A stretch of 64,000 nt of DNA, from assembly GCF_036014215.1 (NCBI RefSeq), contig NZ_CP107921.1, positions 868,001 through 932,000 on the forward strand, written 5' to 3'. The position numbers and the translations under genes are program-made. The stretch is from Streptomyces sp. NBC_00440. GTDB lineage: Bacteria; Actinomycetota; Actinomycetes; Streptomycetales; Streptomycetaceae. A model generated the notes under the pieces. It was not told the DNA's origin. It searched no databases and saw nothing but the letters and a program-made list of their open reading frames with translations. Of the stretch, positions 36,329 to 45,353 are shown piece after piece. How positions within the stretch are numbered: the stretch's first letter is position 1; the number at the start of each line of letters is the position of its first letter.

Positions 36329-37272
36329 TCCCGACCACTCTCCGAATACATCGCCAATACCTGTTCGCCTGTTTCGTTCGCATGTGACGGCAACATGGAG
36401 AGCTGCCGGATGCGCTGCGCGATGTGGCCGACCGGCCCTTCCACGGAGTAGCCCATGGCACCGTGCGTCTGGTGGGAGACGAAAGCCGCGTCCATGGCGG
36501 CTCTCGATGCGGACAGCCGCGCGGCGGACGCGAGGCCGGACGCCTGGGGGTGACCGTGGTCGACCGCCCGCGCGGCGACCTTGATCAGCTTCTCCGCGGC
36601 CTCAAGTCCGAGGCCGGCGTTCGCGATCGGATGTGCGACGGCTTGAAAGGTGCCGATGGCGCGGCCGAACTGGACTCGCGTACGTGCGTGCTCGACCGCG
36701 GCGTCCAGCACGCGCTTCCCCGCGCCCCACAGATACCCGGCAAGCGCCATGTTCGAGAGGTCCGTTCCCTCCCGAACGCCTTCCAGCGGGAGTACGCGCT
36801 CCAGCGGAACACGTCCCCATGGCTCGTTGCCGAGGGTCTCCAGCGGGTTCACCTCACCGGCCGGACGCGCGAGCCAGGCCCGCTCGCCGTCCGTCTCGAT
36901 GAAGACGTCGGCGACCGGCGACCAGGGCATCAGCGGGGGGCATCCCCAGGACACCAGGCTGTCGCCGGAGACCACGGGGAGCGAGTGCGCGGACGGCAGC
37001 GTATGTGCCGCGAAGACGGTGGCCGCCAACGGCCCGGGCGCGAAGGCACGTCCCAGCTCCATGGCGACGGCGGAGATCTCACCCGCCCCGCCCTCCTCAC
37101 CGGGCACGGCCAACGACAGCACACCGAGTTCGGCCAGCCCGTACCAGAACGGCCAGGGAAACGAATCCGAACCCGCACGCTGGACTTCTTCGGGGCACCG
37201 GGCCGCGCAGTAGCTCCGGACGGACCCGGCGAGCGCTTCCTGATCCGGGGTGAACGTGACAGGTTCGCTCAT
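36325..37272 (-). CDS. Short acyl-CoA dehydrogenase-like subunit (third of the operon)
   Basis: At 315 residues this is about 60 shorter than normal family members. It begins MSEPVTFTPDQEALAGSVRS, has EGGAGEISAVAMELGRAFAPGPL in the N-domain and a C-domain with RTRVQFGRAIGTFQAVAHPIA (the FAD-contacting R-x-x-FGRxIGxFQ motif) and THGAMGYSVEGPVGHIAQRIRQLS. The terminal catalytic Glu motif (GTSE-like) is absent. Its ATG overlaps the upstream dehydrogenase by four bases. The paired short subunits resemble the alpha2beta2 acyl-CoA dehydrogenases used on steroid side chains in Mycobacterium (FadE28/FadE29 type), by family knowledge. Confidence 0.85.
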   Translation of the reverse strand: MSEPVTFTPDQEALAGSVRSYCAARCPEEVQRAGSDSFPWPFWYGLAELGVLSLAVPGEEGGAGEISAVAMELGRAFAPGPLAATVFAAHTLPSAHSLPVVSGDSLVSWGCPPLMPWSPVADVFIETDGERAWLARPAGEVNPLETLGNEPWGRVPLERVLPLEGVREGTDLSNMALAGYLWGAGKRVLDAAVEHARTRVQFGRAIGTFQAVAHPIANAGLGLEAAEKLIKVAARAVDHGHPQASGLASAARLSASRAAMDAAFVSHQTHGAMGYSVEGPVGHIAQRIRQLSMLPSHANETGEQVLAMYSESGRE

Positions 37273-38198
37273 GCCGCCGCGACTTCCCAGCGAGATGTCA
37301 CCACGGCACGCCGGTGCGCGCGCAGTCCACCGAGCTCCGCTCTGAGCGCTTGCAGACGAAGCGTCCAGAGGTGGAGGTCGTGTTCCCTGGTCAGCCCGAC
37401 AGCACCCGTGATCTGGTGTGTTTCCCGCGTCAGCCGGTTCAGTGCGGCCATCGTGTGCGCGGCGGCGACAGCCGACGACTCCGTGGTGGCGCCGCGGAAC
37501 GCCGCCTCGTAGGTGAGCCAGCGCGCCCCTTCGACCAGCACACTCACCTCGGCGAGACGGTGCTGCAACGCCTGGAACGAACCGAGGGCGCGCCCGAACA
37601 CGGTGCGGTCCTTCGCGTACTGGACGGTGAGGTCGAACGCCCTCTGCATCATCCCGAGAGCCTCGGCACAGACCCCGACACGCCACCAGTTCATCATCGT
37701 CTGTGACGTCCCGGGAGCGAGGTCCTCGGCGCGGCGCGGAACCACCCGGGCCAGCGGATAGCCGTACGCCGACGGAACCGGCTCCGCGTCGTCAGGACTC
37801 AGCTCCGCCGCGACGCAGCGATCGGCCCCGGCGGTGAGGATCTGCCTGGCCTCGCTGCCGTACCGCACCGGGCCCGACCCGTCGCGGCCGGCCAGGACGA
37901 CCGGGCCCTCGGGTACCGGCAGCCCGAGCGCGGGCAGCACGAGCAGATGCGGTACCGGAGTGATCGCGCCGAGTTCGGCACTGATCTGTTCGACCGCGAG
38001 GGTGGCTTCCAGCGGCCCCGCGCCGTCCTCGCCGAACACGTCGAGGAAGCCGGCCGCGCGCAGCTCGGATTCGAGCTCGTGGTCGTATGCCCCGCGCTCG
38101 GCGAGCTCTCGGCAACGCTGGGTGCCGGCGTGCCGGCTCAGCAGGGTGCCCAGTGCGTCCAGCAGCGCGTGTTGCGTATCCGATCGTTCGAAATCCAC
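37269..38198 (-). CDS. Short acyl-CoA dehydrogenase-like subunit (second of the operon)
   Basis: This 309-residue protein begins MDFERSDTQHALLDALG from a GTG at 38198, two bases after the first dehydrogenase stop. The C-domain shows YAKDRTVFGRALGSFQALQHRLAE (FAD/dimer motif) and HQITGAVGLTREHDLHLWTLRL. As in its partner, no GTSE-type catalytic Glu is evident at the C-terminus. Coupling by ATGA overlap to the next short subunit suggests that the two polypeptides assemble as a heteromer with FAD sites formed between them. The substrate is unknown. Confidence 0.85.
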   Translation of the reverse strand: MDFERSDTQHALLDALGTLLSRHAGTQRCRELAERGAYDHELESELRAAGFLDVFGEDGAGPLEATLAVEQISAELGAITPVPHLLVLPALGLPVPEGPVVLAGRDGSGPVRYGSEARQILTAGADRCVAAELSPDDAEPVPSAYGYPLARVVPRRAEDLAPGTSQTMMNWWRVGVCAEALGMMQRAFDLTVQYAKDRTVFGRALGSFQALQHRLAEVSVLVEGARWLTYEAAFRGATTESSAVAAAHTMAALNRLTRETHQITGAVGLTREHDLHLWTLRLQALRAELGGLRAHRRAVVTSRWEVAAA

Positions 38199-38200
38199 GT

Positions 38201-39343
38201 CTATTCCTTCGGCAGCTTCAGGATCAGGCGGCTGATCAGGTTGAGCTGGACTTCATAGCTCCCTGCGGCGATGCCGGCGCCGAGCGAGTTGCGGAACTGC
38301 GCATCGCCGGGCGACTTCTCGACCAGGGCTTCGCTTCCCATGACATCGAGCGCGAGGTCGCCGACCGCACGCTCGGCCTGGACCATCGCCGCGCGGGCCT
38401 GGTAGGCCAGCGGCGAGGGTTCCTTCGCCTTGGCCCGCTCGTCGATGACTCGGTAGACAAGGACACGAGCAGCCTCACAGAGCGCTCGCGCATCGCCGAA
38501 CTGCTCCTGTACGCCGGGATCCGTGAGCAGGCCGGCCGTTCGGCACCAGTCGGCGAGCCCGTCGAGAACAAGAGCCGCACGCGCGTAACGCGGGGCGCCG
38601 ACGCGCTCGTAGGCGAGTGTCCGGCGGACGATGTCCCAGCCCTTGTTCTCCTCGCCGAGCAGGCAGTTCCTGGGAATCCTGACGTCCGTGAGGAACAGTT
38701 CGTTGAACGAGTGGTCCCCGACGAACCCGTCGATGCGCCTGACTTCGACACCCGGCGTCTTCAGCGGCAGCAGGAAGACGGAGATCCCGTTCCGGCCGTC
38801 CGACACGGAACCGGTGCGCGCCAGGAGGAAGCAGTAGTCGGCCGCGTTCGCATACGACGTCCAGATCTTCTGGCCGTTGAGGACGTAGTCCTCACCGTCG
38901 CGGTCCGCGCGGGTCCGCAGGGACGCCAGGTCGGTACCCGCCTCCGGCTCGGAGAAGCCCTGGCACCAGAAGACTTCGCCCCGGGTGATCGGCGGCAGGA
39001 GCTCCTTCTTCTGTTCCTCCGTGCCGTACTTGATGATCGAGGGGCCGACCCAGTTCACATTCATGTACTGCGGGCCGCGGGGCTCCCCCCGCTTCCACAT
39101 CTCCTCGCCGAGCACGAAGTGCTGCCACGCCCCCTGGCCACCGCCGCCGTACTCCGGCGGCCAGTGCGGGGTGAGCCACCCCTTGGCCGCCAGGGTGTGC
39201 ACGAAGCCTCTTGAGAAGTCGGTGTACACCGCGCTGCCGAGACCGTGCTCGGAGCGGTTCCATCCGTCGGCCAGTTCTTGGTCAAGAAAGCCGACGAGGT
39301 CGCTCCGAAACGCCGTGTCGGCCTCACTCAAAGCGAATTCCAT
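38201..39343 (-). CDS. Acyl-CoA dehydrogenase (first of the operon)
   Basis: This full-length 380-residue enzyme starts MEFALSEADTAFRSDLVGFL. Diagnostic segments are WCQGFSEPEAGTDLASLRTRA, LNGQKIWTSYANAADYCFLLARTG and GVEVRRIDGFVGDHSFNELFLTDVRIP. The C-terminal GSYEVQLNLISRLIL carries Glu at the catalytic position. The ATG at 39343 was chosen because family similarity begins there. It heads the leftward five-gene operon. A candidate GntR-family operator lies 113-127 bases upstream of the start (39456-39470), in the 417-base divergent region shared with the acyl-CoA ligase. Confidence 0.93.
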   Translation of the reverse strand: MEFALSEADTAFRSDLVGFLDQELADGWNRSEHGLGSAVYTDFSRGFVHTLAAKGWLTPHWPPEYGGGGQGAWQHFVLGEEMWKRGEPRGPQYMNVNWVGPSIIKYGTEEQKKELLPPITRGEVFWCQGFSEPEAGTDLASLRTRADRDGEDYVLNGQKIWTSYANAADYCFLLARTGSVSDGRNGISVFLLPLKTPGVEVRRIDGFVGDHSFNELFLTDVRIPRNCLLGEENKGWDIVRRTLAYERVGAPRYARAALVLDGLADWCRTAGLLTDPGVQEQFGDARALCEAARVLVYRVIDERAKAKEPSPLAYQARAAMVQAERAVGDLALDVMGSEALVEKSPGDAQFRNSLGAGIAAGSYEVQLNLISRLILKLPKE

Positions 39344-39455
39344 CAGTCCCTCCCCGTGTTCGGTCGTGCGCCTCCCGCGCTGCACCTTGAGGAGCGAGCG
39401 CATCCCGTGGTGCCACGTCGGTCGCTCCCATCCGAGGAGCAAGGCGCTCTGGAGA

Positions 39456-39470
39456 AAAGAGTACACTTTA
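39456..39470. promoter_or_regulatory. Candidate GntR/FCD operator, acyl-CoA dehydrogenase operon
   Basis: AAAGAGTACACTTTA matches the candidate operators at 45354 (AAAGAGTGCACTTTTT) and 46208 and is nearly palindromic about the central GTAC. On the minus strand it may overlap a promoter with TTGCCG and TACTCT hexamers spaced 16 bases. Confidence 0.6.
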
Positions 39471-39674
39471 TTGGGCCAGCGGCAAGGCCTCTCGCACGAC
39501 CGAAGGCGGGGCGTCGCAGCTTCGGCCCGCTCGGCCCGGTGATCGGCAGTGCCACGTCAGCACGCAGGCCTTACGGCGAGGGATCGATCGACCCACCAGG
39601 GGCCCGGAGGCGATCCCGACACGCGCACGCCGGGAGTCCGGAGCCGAGCGCGAACTGATCAATCAATGCAAGAA

Positions 39675-39688
39675 GATGGCACTCAATT
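39675..39688. promoter_or_regulatory. Weak candidate GntR/FCD operator before the acyl-CoA ligase
   Basis: The reverse complement reads AATTGAGTGCCATC, sharing the GAGTGC half of the AAWGAGTRCWCT pattern but with two mismatches in the other half. It lies about 75 bases upstream of the divergent ligase start. Confidence 0.3.
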
Positions 39689-39760
39689 GCCGTTTTAGCC
39701 GATAGCCTGGCGGAAACTCTCGCGCTGACTGCGCCGGCTGACGACCAAGGGAGCAACTCC

Positions 39761-41299
39761 GTGGCTGATGTACTGACACTGCCGAACTGGCTGCGCACGA
39801 TCGGCGCCGGGCCGCACGGGGCCCATGGACGAGCGCTGCGTGACGACTCCGGCGAACTGACATTTACCGAGCTGGTCGGGGCGATGGATGCTGTTGCCCT
39901 GGGGCTGCGGCGTGCCGGCCTGCACCCCGGCGACCGGGTCGTGACGGCCATGGAGCCGTCGATACCGCACACGGTGGTCATCCTCGGCGCCATGGCCGCC
40001 GGCCTGGTGGCCGCACCGCTCAACGACCGCCTGACCGGGCCGGAAGCACGCTCCTACCTCGCCACACTCCGCCCGAGTGCCGTGATCGCGGACCCCGCCC
40101 ATACGTCCCTGGCTCATGAGACGGGCTGCCGGGTCATCGAGCTGCCGGCCGCCGCCGACCGGATGCCCATCGCGGACCGGACCGCCCCGCTGGCGGCCCA
40201 CGGCGAGCCTCTCGCACCCCCGGCCGAGGACGCCCCGGCCGTCATCTTCGCGACCGGCGGCACGACCGGAACGCCGAAGGGCGTGTTCCACACCCATCGC
40301 AGCCTGTGGCTCTGGCTCAACACCTGCGCACACGGGAACCCGCGAACGGTCACCGATATCGAGCTGTTCTTCTCCCCGTTCTTCCACATCACGCTGGGCA
40401 CGAACCTGTTGGCCCCCCTGCTCGCGGGTGGGGAGGTCTGGATCCAGCGGCGGTTCGACGCCGGTTCCGCGCTCGCTGCCATCGACCGTGGCGCCAGCCG
40501 TCTGATGGGTGCGCCGACGATGTTCGCCGCGCTGCGCGGACACCCCGACTTCGCCACCACCCGCCGCGAGAACGTCACGGCGATCCGTTTCGGGTCGGCT
40601 CCGTCCACGGACGACTTCGTACGCGGTCTGCTGCGTGACTTCCCCAACGCCAGGATTCGTGCCGGATTCGGCGCCACCGAATTCGGCTCGGTCATGGGAT
40701 TCGACCACGAAGACCTGCTGGCCGGCCGGTTCACCGGTGTGGGCAGGCCGCTCCCCGGCGCGGTCGTCCGGATCCTCGACGGGGACGGCCGCGAGGTCCC
40801 CGCAGGTGTCGTCGGCGACCTCGTGGTCGCCTGCCCCTGGCAGGCCCACGGGTACTACGGAATGCCGGAGGAGACCGAGGAGACGTTCCGGGCCGATGGC
40901 GTGCACATCGGTGACCGTGCCTCACGGACGGAGGACGGCTGGGTGTTCATCGCCGGGCGTACGAAGGAGGTGATCATCAGCGGTGGTGAGAACGTCTACC
41001 CACGGGAGGTGGAGGAAGTGATCCTCCGGCACCCGCTGGTGGCCGACGCCGTGGTGTACGGCCTGCCCGACGGGCACTGGGGGGAGCGCGTCGAAGCCGG
41101 CATCGTGGCCGTCCAGGACAAGACGGTTGATCTGGAGGAGCTGCGCAGCTTCTGCCGGGCGGATTTGGCCGGATACAAGATCCCCAAGAACCTGCGCCTG
41201 CTCGACGCGATCCCACTCACCCCGAACAGCAAGCCCGATCGCCGGCGTGTGCGCGCGGAAGCGCTGGCCGAAACCGCGGGCCACGGCGCTGAGGGATAA
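39761..41299 (+). CDS. AMP-dependent acyl-CoA synthetase/ligase
   Basis: This 512-residue member of the ANL superfamily makes an acyl-CoA from a carboxylic acid, ATP and CoA through an acyl-adenylate. Visible motifs are the phosphate loop FATGGTTGTPKGV (163-175), GFGATEFGSVMGF near 305, the hinge region IAGRTKEVIISGGENVYPREVEEV near 405 and a C-terminal Lys in AGYKIPKNLRLLDAIPLT. The GTG at 39761 has AAGGGAG eight bases upstream. It is divergent from the dehydrogenase operon, so it is probably the activating step for that pathway's acid substrate. Confidence 0.92.
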   Translation: MADVLTLPNWLRTIGAGPHGAHGRALRDDSGELTFTELVGAMDAVALGLRRAGLHPGDRVVTAMEPSIPHTVVILGAMAAGLVAAPLNDRLTGPEARSYLATLRPSAVIADPAHTSLAHETGCRVIELPAAADRMPIADRTAPLAAHGEPLAPPAEDAPAVIFATGGTTGTPKGVFHTHRSLWLWLNTCAHGNPRTVTDIELFFSPFFHITLGTNLLAPLLAGGEVWIQRRFDAGSALAAIDRGASRLMGAPTMFAALRGHPDFATTRRENVTAIRFGSAPSTDDFVRGLLRDFPNARIRAGFGATEFGSVMGFDHEDLLAGRFTGVGRPLPGAVVRILDGDGREVPAGVVGDLVVACPWQAHGYYGMPEETEETFRADGVHIGDRASRTEDGWVFIAGRTKEVIISGGENVYPREVEEVILRHPLVADAVVYGLPDGHWGERVEAGIVAVQDKTVDLEELRSFCRADLAGYKIPKNLRLLDAIPLTPNSKPDRRRVRAEALAETAGHGAEG

Positions 41300-41332
41300 C
41301 GCGTCGCCCCGCCCGTACCCGTACATCGTCGA

Positions 41333-41397
41333 ACGGCGGCATCGCTTCCCGGGCCGGACACTGCAACAGTGTCCGGCCCGGGAAGCGATGCCGCCGT
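41333..41397. terminator. Perfect 30-bp bidirectional terminator hairpin
   Basis: The arms 41333-41362 and 41368-41397 are perfect reverse complements over 30 bases, with the five-base loop GCAAC. It lies 33 bases after the rightward acyl-CoA ligase stop and 84 bases before the stop of the convergent SMP-30 gene, so it should stop transcription from both sides. Its length is well above that of the other hairpins here. Confidence 0.88.
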
Positions 41398-41481
41398 CGG
41401 CTCATGCGGAAGGCGTCCATCCGGCGTCGGCCGGCGACGTGTTCACCGTCGCCGGCCGCGCAGGCATGGTGTGCGGAGCTC

Positions 41482-42543
41482 TCAGGCGCCTCCGCCGTTG
41501 GACTGCGGGATCCCCGGTGCGAGCGCACGGAACTTATAGATGTAGCCGCCGTTGTCTCCGCCCACGGTGATGTACCCGTGGGTGGTGCCCGGCTTGATGA
41601 CCAGGTTGCTGACGAGGAGTTCCGGCTTCGGCTTCTGCGGAATGGCGATCGTGGCGATCAGGTCTCCGGTCCGGTTCCACACGAGGATCTTCCCGGCGCC
41701 GAGCACCACCTGGTACACGTTGCCCGCGGAGTCGACGGTGTTGGAGTCGAAGCCGGCGGTGCCGACATTGGCGGACATCCCGACGCCGCCTCCGGTGAAG
41801 CTCTTCCCGTCGGGCGCCAGAGTGAAGTAGTTCTCCCGGCCGAGGTTGTACTCGCCCACCCACAGGCCGGAGAAGTCCGGGGTGAACGAGATGCCGTTGG
41901 GATCGGACAGGCCGTCCTGCAGGACGATCGGATTGCTGCCGTCGGCGTCGAGACGTACGACCCGGCCGTCGGGCTTCTTCAGCGAGCCCTGGTAGTCGGT
42001 TATGTACATGTCCCCCGCCTTGTTGAAGGCGATGTCGTCGGGCACCATCGACCGGCCGTCCACCGGACCCGAGAAGACAGTGGTGAAGCCGGTGCCGTCG
42101 GGGTTGAGCCGGTCGATCTTCCCGTGGTCGTAGTCGGTGACGTAGATCTTCCCGTCGGCCGGGCTGAACTGCAGGGACGAGAAACGGCTCGTGGCGTCGG
42201 TGTAGAGAGGCTTGACGGCCTTCGTCCGCAGGTCGTACCGGAGGATCTTGGGCTTTCCCGCAGGTGCGGTGAAGTCGACGAAGTACAGCTGCCCGTCGGG
42301 TCCGAGGGCAGGCCCCTCCAGCACGGTCGCGTGCCCGAACGCCGACGGCGGGTCCAGAGGCGCCACCCTGGCATCCTGAGTCGCCCGGATGACCCGCGGC
42401 TGTGGCGTCCCCCGCCCCGCGTCCGAGGTGGCGACGGCACCCCGGCCGCCGGTCGTACTCGCAGCAGCCGTGGCCGCCGAACCGCCGGCGACCAGGGCCA
42501 CCAAGGCGGCCGCGAACGCGAGCGATTTCCTGGTCTTGATCAT
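41482..42543 (-). CDS. Secreted SMP-30/gluconolactonase-like beta-propeller protein
   Basis: This 353-residue protein has a signal peptide (MIKTRKSLAFAAALVALVAGGS, ending ATAAAS near residue 29). The mature part is a six-bladed propeller with repeated GPALGPDGQLYFVDF, QFSPADGKIYVTDYDHGKIDRL, DDIAFNKAGDMYITDYQG and DPNGISFTPDFSGLWVGEY segments typical of SMP-30/lactonase-like folds. It may be an exported lactonase or a binding protein. It is the last gene of the leftward operon begun by the cyclase-family gene, 76 bases after the second acyl-CoA ligase. Confidence 0.85.
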   Translation of the reverse strand: MIKTRKSLAFAAALVALVAGGSAATAAASTTGGRGAVATSDAGRGTPQPRVIRATQDARVAPLDPPSAFGHATVLEGPALGPDGQLYFVDFTAPAGKPKILRYDLRTKAVKPLYTDATSRFSSLQFSPADGKIYVTDYDHGKIDRLNPDGTGFTTVFSGPVDGRSMVPDDIAFNKAGDMYITDYQGSLKKPDGRVVRLDADGSNPIVLQDGLSDPNGISFTPDFSGLWVGEYNLGRENYFTLAPDGKSFTGGGVGMSANVGTAGFDSNTVDSAGNVYQVVLGAGKILVWNRTGDLIATIAIPQKPKPELLVSNLVIKPGTTHGYITVGGDNGGYIYKFRALAPGIPQSNGGGA

Positions 42544-42619
42544 GACTCTCCTGATTCACAGCTCTTGATCATGTTCTTCCGGCCCGCGGCCCAGCTGCGG
42601 GATCCCGGATGCCGTCACG

Positions 42620-44200
42620 TCACTGGCAGGGGGCTTGATCGGTCGCGGCATGAGCGGACCGCTGCCGCAACAGGTTCTTCTGGATCTTTCCCGTCGACGT
42701 CTTGGGCAGCTCGCCGAAGACCACTTGGCGTGGTGCCTTGAACCCCGCGATCCTGGCCCGCACGAAGGTGACGAGTTCTGCTTCCGTGACCGACGCGTTG
42801 GCACGGAGCTTGACGTACGCGATCGGAACCTCACCCCATTTCGGGTGCGGCGTGCCGACGACCGCGGCCTCGACCACCGCTGGGTGCTCCGCGAGCGCGC
42901 TCTCCACTTCGACGCAGGTGATGTTCTCGCCGCCGGAGATGATGACGTCCTTGGCCCGGTCACGCAGCTCGACATAGCCGTCCGGATGCATGACGCCCAG
43001 GTCGCCCGAGCGGAACCAGCCATCGGTGGTCGCCGCGGCCGCGGTCGCTTCGTCGTCGCGGTAGTAGCCGAGCATCACGTCGTTGCCGCGCAGCACGATC
43101 TCGCCGAGGGTGTTGGCATCAGCCGGCACATCGGCACCGTCGGAATCGACCACCCGCAGCGGTTCGGCGATGACGTTGGCGATGCCCTGTCGTGCCATCA
43201 GCGGTGCGCGCTGTTCGGCCGGCAGATCCCGCCACTCGGGCTGCGGGTCACACACGACGGCCGGCCCGAACGTCTCGGTGAGTCCGTAGAGATGACGGAT
43301 CCCGATGCCGAGCGCGCTCATCCTGGCAAGCAGTGCGGGCCACGGCGGCGCACCCCCGACGAACACCTGTACCGGGTGGGAGACCGGTGCTGCCGCGGCG
43401 GGGTCCTCGGCCAGCATGGCCAGCACGGTGGGTGCGGCACAGAAGTGGGTGACACCGCTCTCGCGGATGGCATGCCAGATGTCCGACGGGTTCACCTTGC
43501 GCAGGCAGTGGTGCACCGCCCCGGCCGCGGTCACCGCCCACGGGAAGCACCAGCCGTTCGTGTGGAACATCGGCAGCGTCCACAGATATCGCGCCGATGT
43601 GTCCAGTTTGGCGTGGTAGGCCATCGCCAGCGCCTGGAGATAGGCACCACGGTGGTGGTACATCACTCCCTTCGGCCGGCCGGTCGTACCACTGGTGTAG
43701 TTGATCGACAGCAGGGATCTCTCGTCGGTGACCGCCACCGCCCCCGGGGTGGCGGCCGCCAGCGAGGACTCGTACTCGTCCTGCGGGCGCCCTGAGTTGA
43801 TCACTGCCGGCCGGATCTCGCTGTGCTTCAGCGCCTCGGTCAGCAGGTCACGGCATGCGGCGTCCACGATCACCACGCCAGGGGCGCTGTGGTCGAGGAT
43901 GTAGGCGATCTCGGCGGGCGCCAGCCTGGTGTTGAGCGCCACGAGGACCGCGCCGGCCAGGGGCACTCCGTAGTGCGCCTCCAGCAGCACATGGGTGTTG
44001 GGGGCCAGTACCGCGACCCGGTCCCCCGGCCGCACTCCGTGCCCGTCCAGCACGCCGGCCAGCGCCTGTGCCCGTTGCCAGAGCTCGGCATAGGAGTACC
44101 GCATGTCACCGTCGACGACCGCGAGGCGGTCGGCGAACACTTTGGCGGCGCGCGCGGCGAACGCCACCGGAGTCAGCTCGGAGAAGACCATCCCGTGCAT
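42620..44200 (-). CDS. Second AMP-dependent acyl-CoA synthetase
   Basis: This 526-residue ANL-superfamily ligase contains the phosphate loop NYTSGTTGRPKGVMYHHRG (from about 167), YGLTETFGPAVV, the motif RSGDLGVMHPDGYVELRDRAKDVIISGGENI, and the catalytic-Lys motif KTSTGKIQKNLLR near the C-terminus. It resembles the medium/long-chain and aryl acyl-CoA synthetase groups. It is the middle gene of the cyclase-ligase-SMP-30 operon, with gaps of 22 and 76 bases. Having two ligases at the locus suggests that two different acids are activated, for example the substrate and a product released during degradation. Confidence 0.92.
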   Translation of the reverse strand: MHGMVFSELTPVAFAARAAKVFADRLAVVDGDMRYSYAELWQRAQALAGVLDGHGVRPGDRVAVLAPNTHVLLEAHYGVPLAGAVLVALNTRLAPAEIAYILDHSAPGVVIVDAACRDLLTEALKHSEIRPAVINSGRPQDEYESSLAAATPGAVAVTDERSLLSINYTSGTTGRPKGVMYHHRGAYLQALAMAYHAKLDTSARYLWTLPMFHTNGWCFPWAVTAAGAVHHCLRKVNPSDIWHAIRESGVTHFCAAPTVLAMLAEDPAAAAPVSHPVQVFVGGAPPWPALLARMSALGIGIRHLYGLTETFGPAVVCDPQPEWRDLPAEQRAPLMARQGIANVIAEPLRVVDSDGADVPADANTLGEIVLRGNDVMLGYYRDDEATAAAATTDGWFRSGDLGVMHPDGYVELRDRAKDVIISGGENITCVEVESALAEHPAVVEAAVVGTPHPKWGEVPIAYVKLRANASVTEAELVTFVRARIAGFKAPRQVVFGELPKTSTGKIQKNLLRQRSAHAATDQAPCQ

Positions 44201-44222
44201 GTTGACGCGCCTCCCCGCCCGG

Positions 44223-45101
44223 TTACGCCACGGCGATCGGCCGGAGCGGCGACCCTGTGCCGCCGCGGATGGTCAGCGGAAGGCCCACGAAGAGGAAGCT
44301 GGAGACCGCGTCGGCCGCCAGGCCCTCGCAGTTGACCCACTCCATGATGTGGATGCCCTGCTCATGGAGCAGGTACAGATGCACCGGGAGCTGGTTCCCG
44401 GGCACCGTCGACGGCCTCACTTCGAAGGACATGGTGTCCGCGCCCACATAACCGGCGCCCTGCGACACGAGCCACTGCGCTCCGTCCAGTGCCACACCAC
44501 TGCCGTCGCCGTGCTTGCGGACCAGGTCGATGTCGGGCCAGAACTTCATCTGCCCCGTCCGCACCAGCACGATGTCCCCGGCCTGGATCGTCACCTCGGC
44601 AGCGTCCGCGGCCTGCCGCAGATGCTGCTCACCGATCGCGAAGTGGGGCGGCAGGACATCGAGGCCGAGCGCTCGGGGGACGTCCAGCAGAACGCCTCTT
44701 CCGATGATGGGAGCCAACTCGGAGGCGTCCCCGCGTTCGGCGCCGTAGTCGCCCAGCGCCTCATTCGCCGACACACCCCCGTGCCATTCGTCGTTCTCCC
44801 CGCACGTCACATGGCAGAGCGCGTCGATATGGGTCCCGGTGTGCAGGCTGCCCGACATGAGCTCGGACACATAGCCCATCTGGACCTGGTTCTCATCGGG
44901 ATTGTCGAACGGGAACCGCTGCGATGCCCGCTGGCCCTGCGGCGAGCTGTAGGTGAGGACCTCGAAACGCGGATAGCCGTCAAAGGTGGGCATGTGCCGC
45001 CACCAGCCCGAGGACAGGTCGTACACCGCGCCTCTGGTGGGAACGCCGAGATTGCGGAGAAGGTCGTCTGCCTGGTGGTGCGGCCCGGTCTGCGAGTTCA
45101 T
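44223..45101 (-). CDS. Cyclase-family (kynurenine formamidase-like) metal-dependent hydrolase
   Basis: This 292-residue protein of the cyclase/KynB-like family carries the metal-binding motif HTGTHIDALCH (H-x-G-T-H-x-D). Further family segments are VYDLSSGWWRHMPTFDGYPRFEV, VLLDVPRALGLDVLPPHFAIGEQHL and GDIVLVRTGQMKFWPDIDLVRKHG. Members hydrolyse amides, lactones or ring carbonyls using Zn or Mn. Here it is the first gene of a leftward operon with an acyl-CoA ligase, which suggests that it opens a ring or releases an acid that the ligase then activates. Two candidate operators lie 150 and 250 bases upstream. Confidence 0.88.
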   Translation of the reverse strand: MNSQTGPHHQADDLLRNLGVPTRGAVYDLSSGWWRHMPTFDGYPRFEVLTYSSPQGQRASQRFPFDNPDENQVQMGYVSELMSGSLHTGTHIDALCHVTCGENDEWHGGVSANEALGDYGAERGDASELAPIIGRGVLLDVPRALGLDVLPPHFAIGEQHLRQAADAAEVTIQAGDIVLVRTGQMKFWPDIDLVRKHGDGSGVALDGAQWLVSQGAGYVGADTMSFEVRPSTVPGNQLPVHLYLLHEQGIHIMEWVNCEGLAADAVSSFLFVGLPLTIRGGTGSPLRPIAVA

Positions 45102-45248
45102 GAGGACGTCCCTTTCGCGAGTGCTGGTTCATCCGCGGCATCGCGACGTGGCCGGCCGCACACCGATCGGCTCCGCCGCCGATCCCGCTGTCCGCGCCGG
45201 AGCCACGACACAACTGCGCTCCGCGTATCCCGTTCTGCTCAGCTTCAG

Positions 45249-45263
45249 TTCAGTGTACTCATT
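45249..45263. promoter_or_regulatory. Candidate GntR/FCD operator, cyclase operon (proximal)
   Basis: TTCAGTGTACTCATT contains AGTGTACTC (45252-45260), which equals the reverse complement of the core at 39459-39467 exactly. It lies about 150 bases upstream of the cyclase-family start. Confidence 0.5.
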
Positions 45264-45353
45264 ACTCGAACAAGGTCTAGCCCGGCAGTGGATCGGACGT
45301 AAGTTGCCTAGCCCGGGAGCGCGGCGGGAGCGCCGCCCCTCCCCTTCGCCGAT

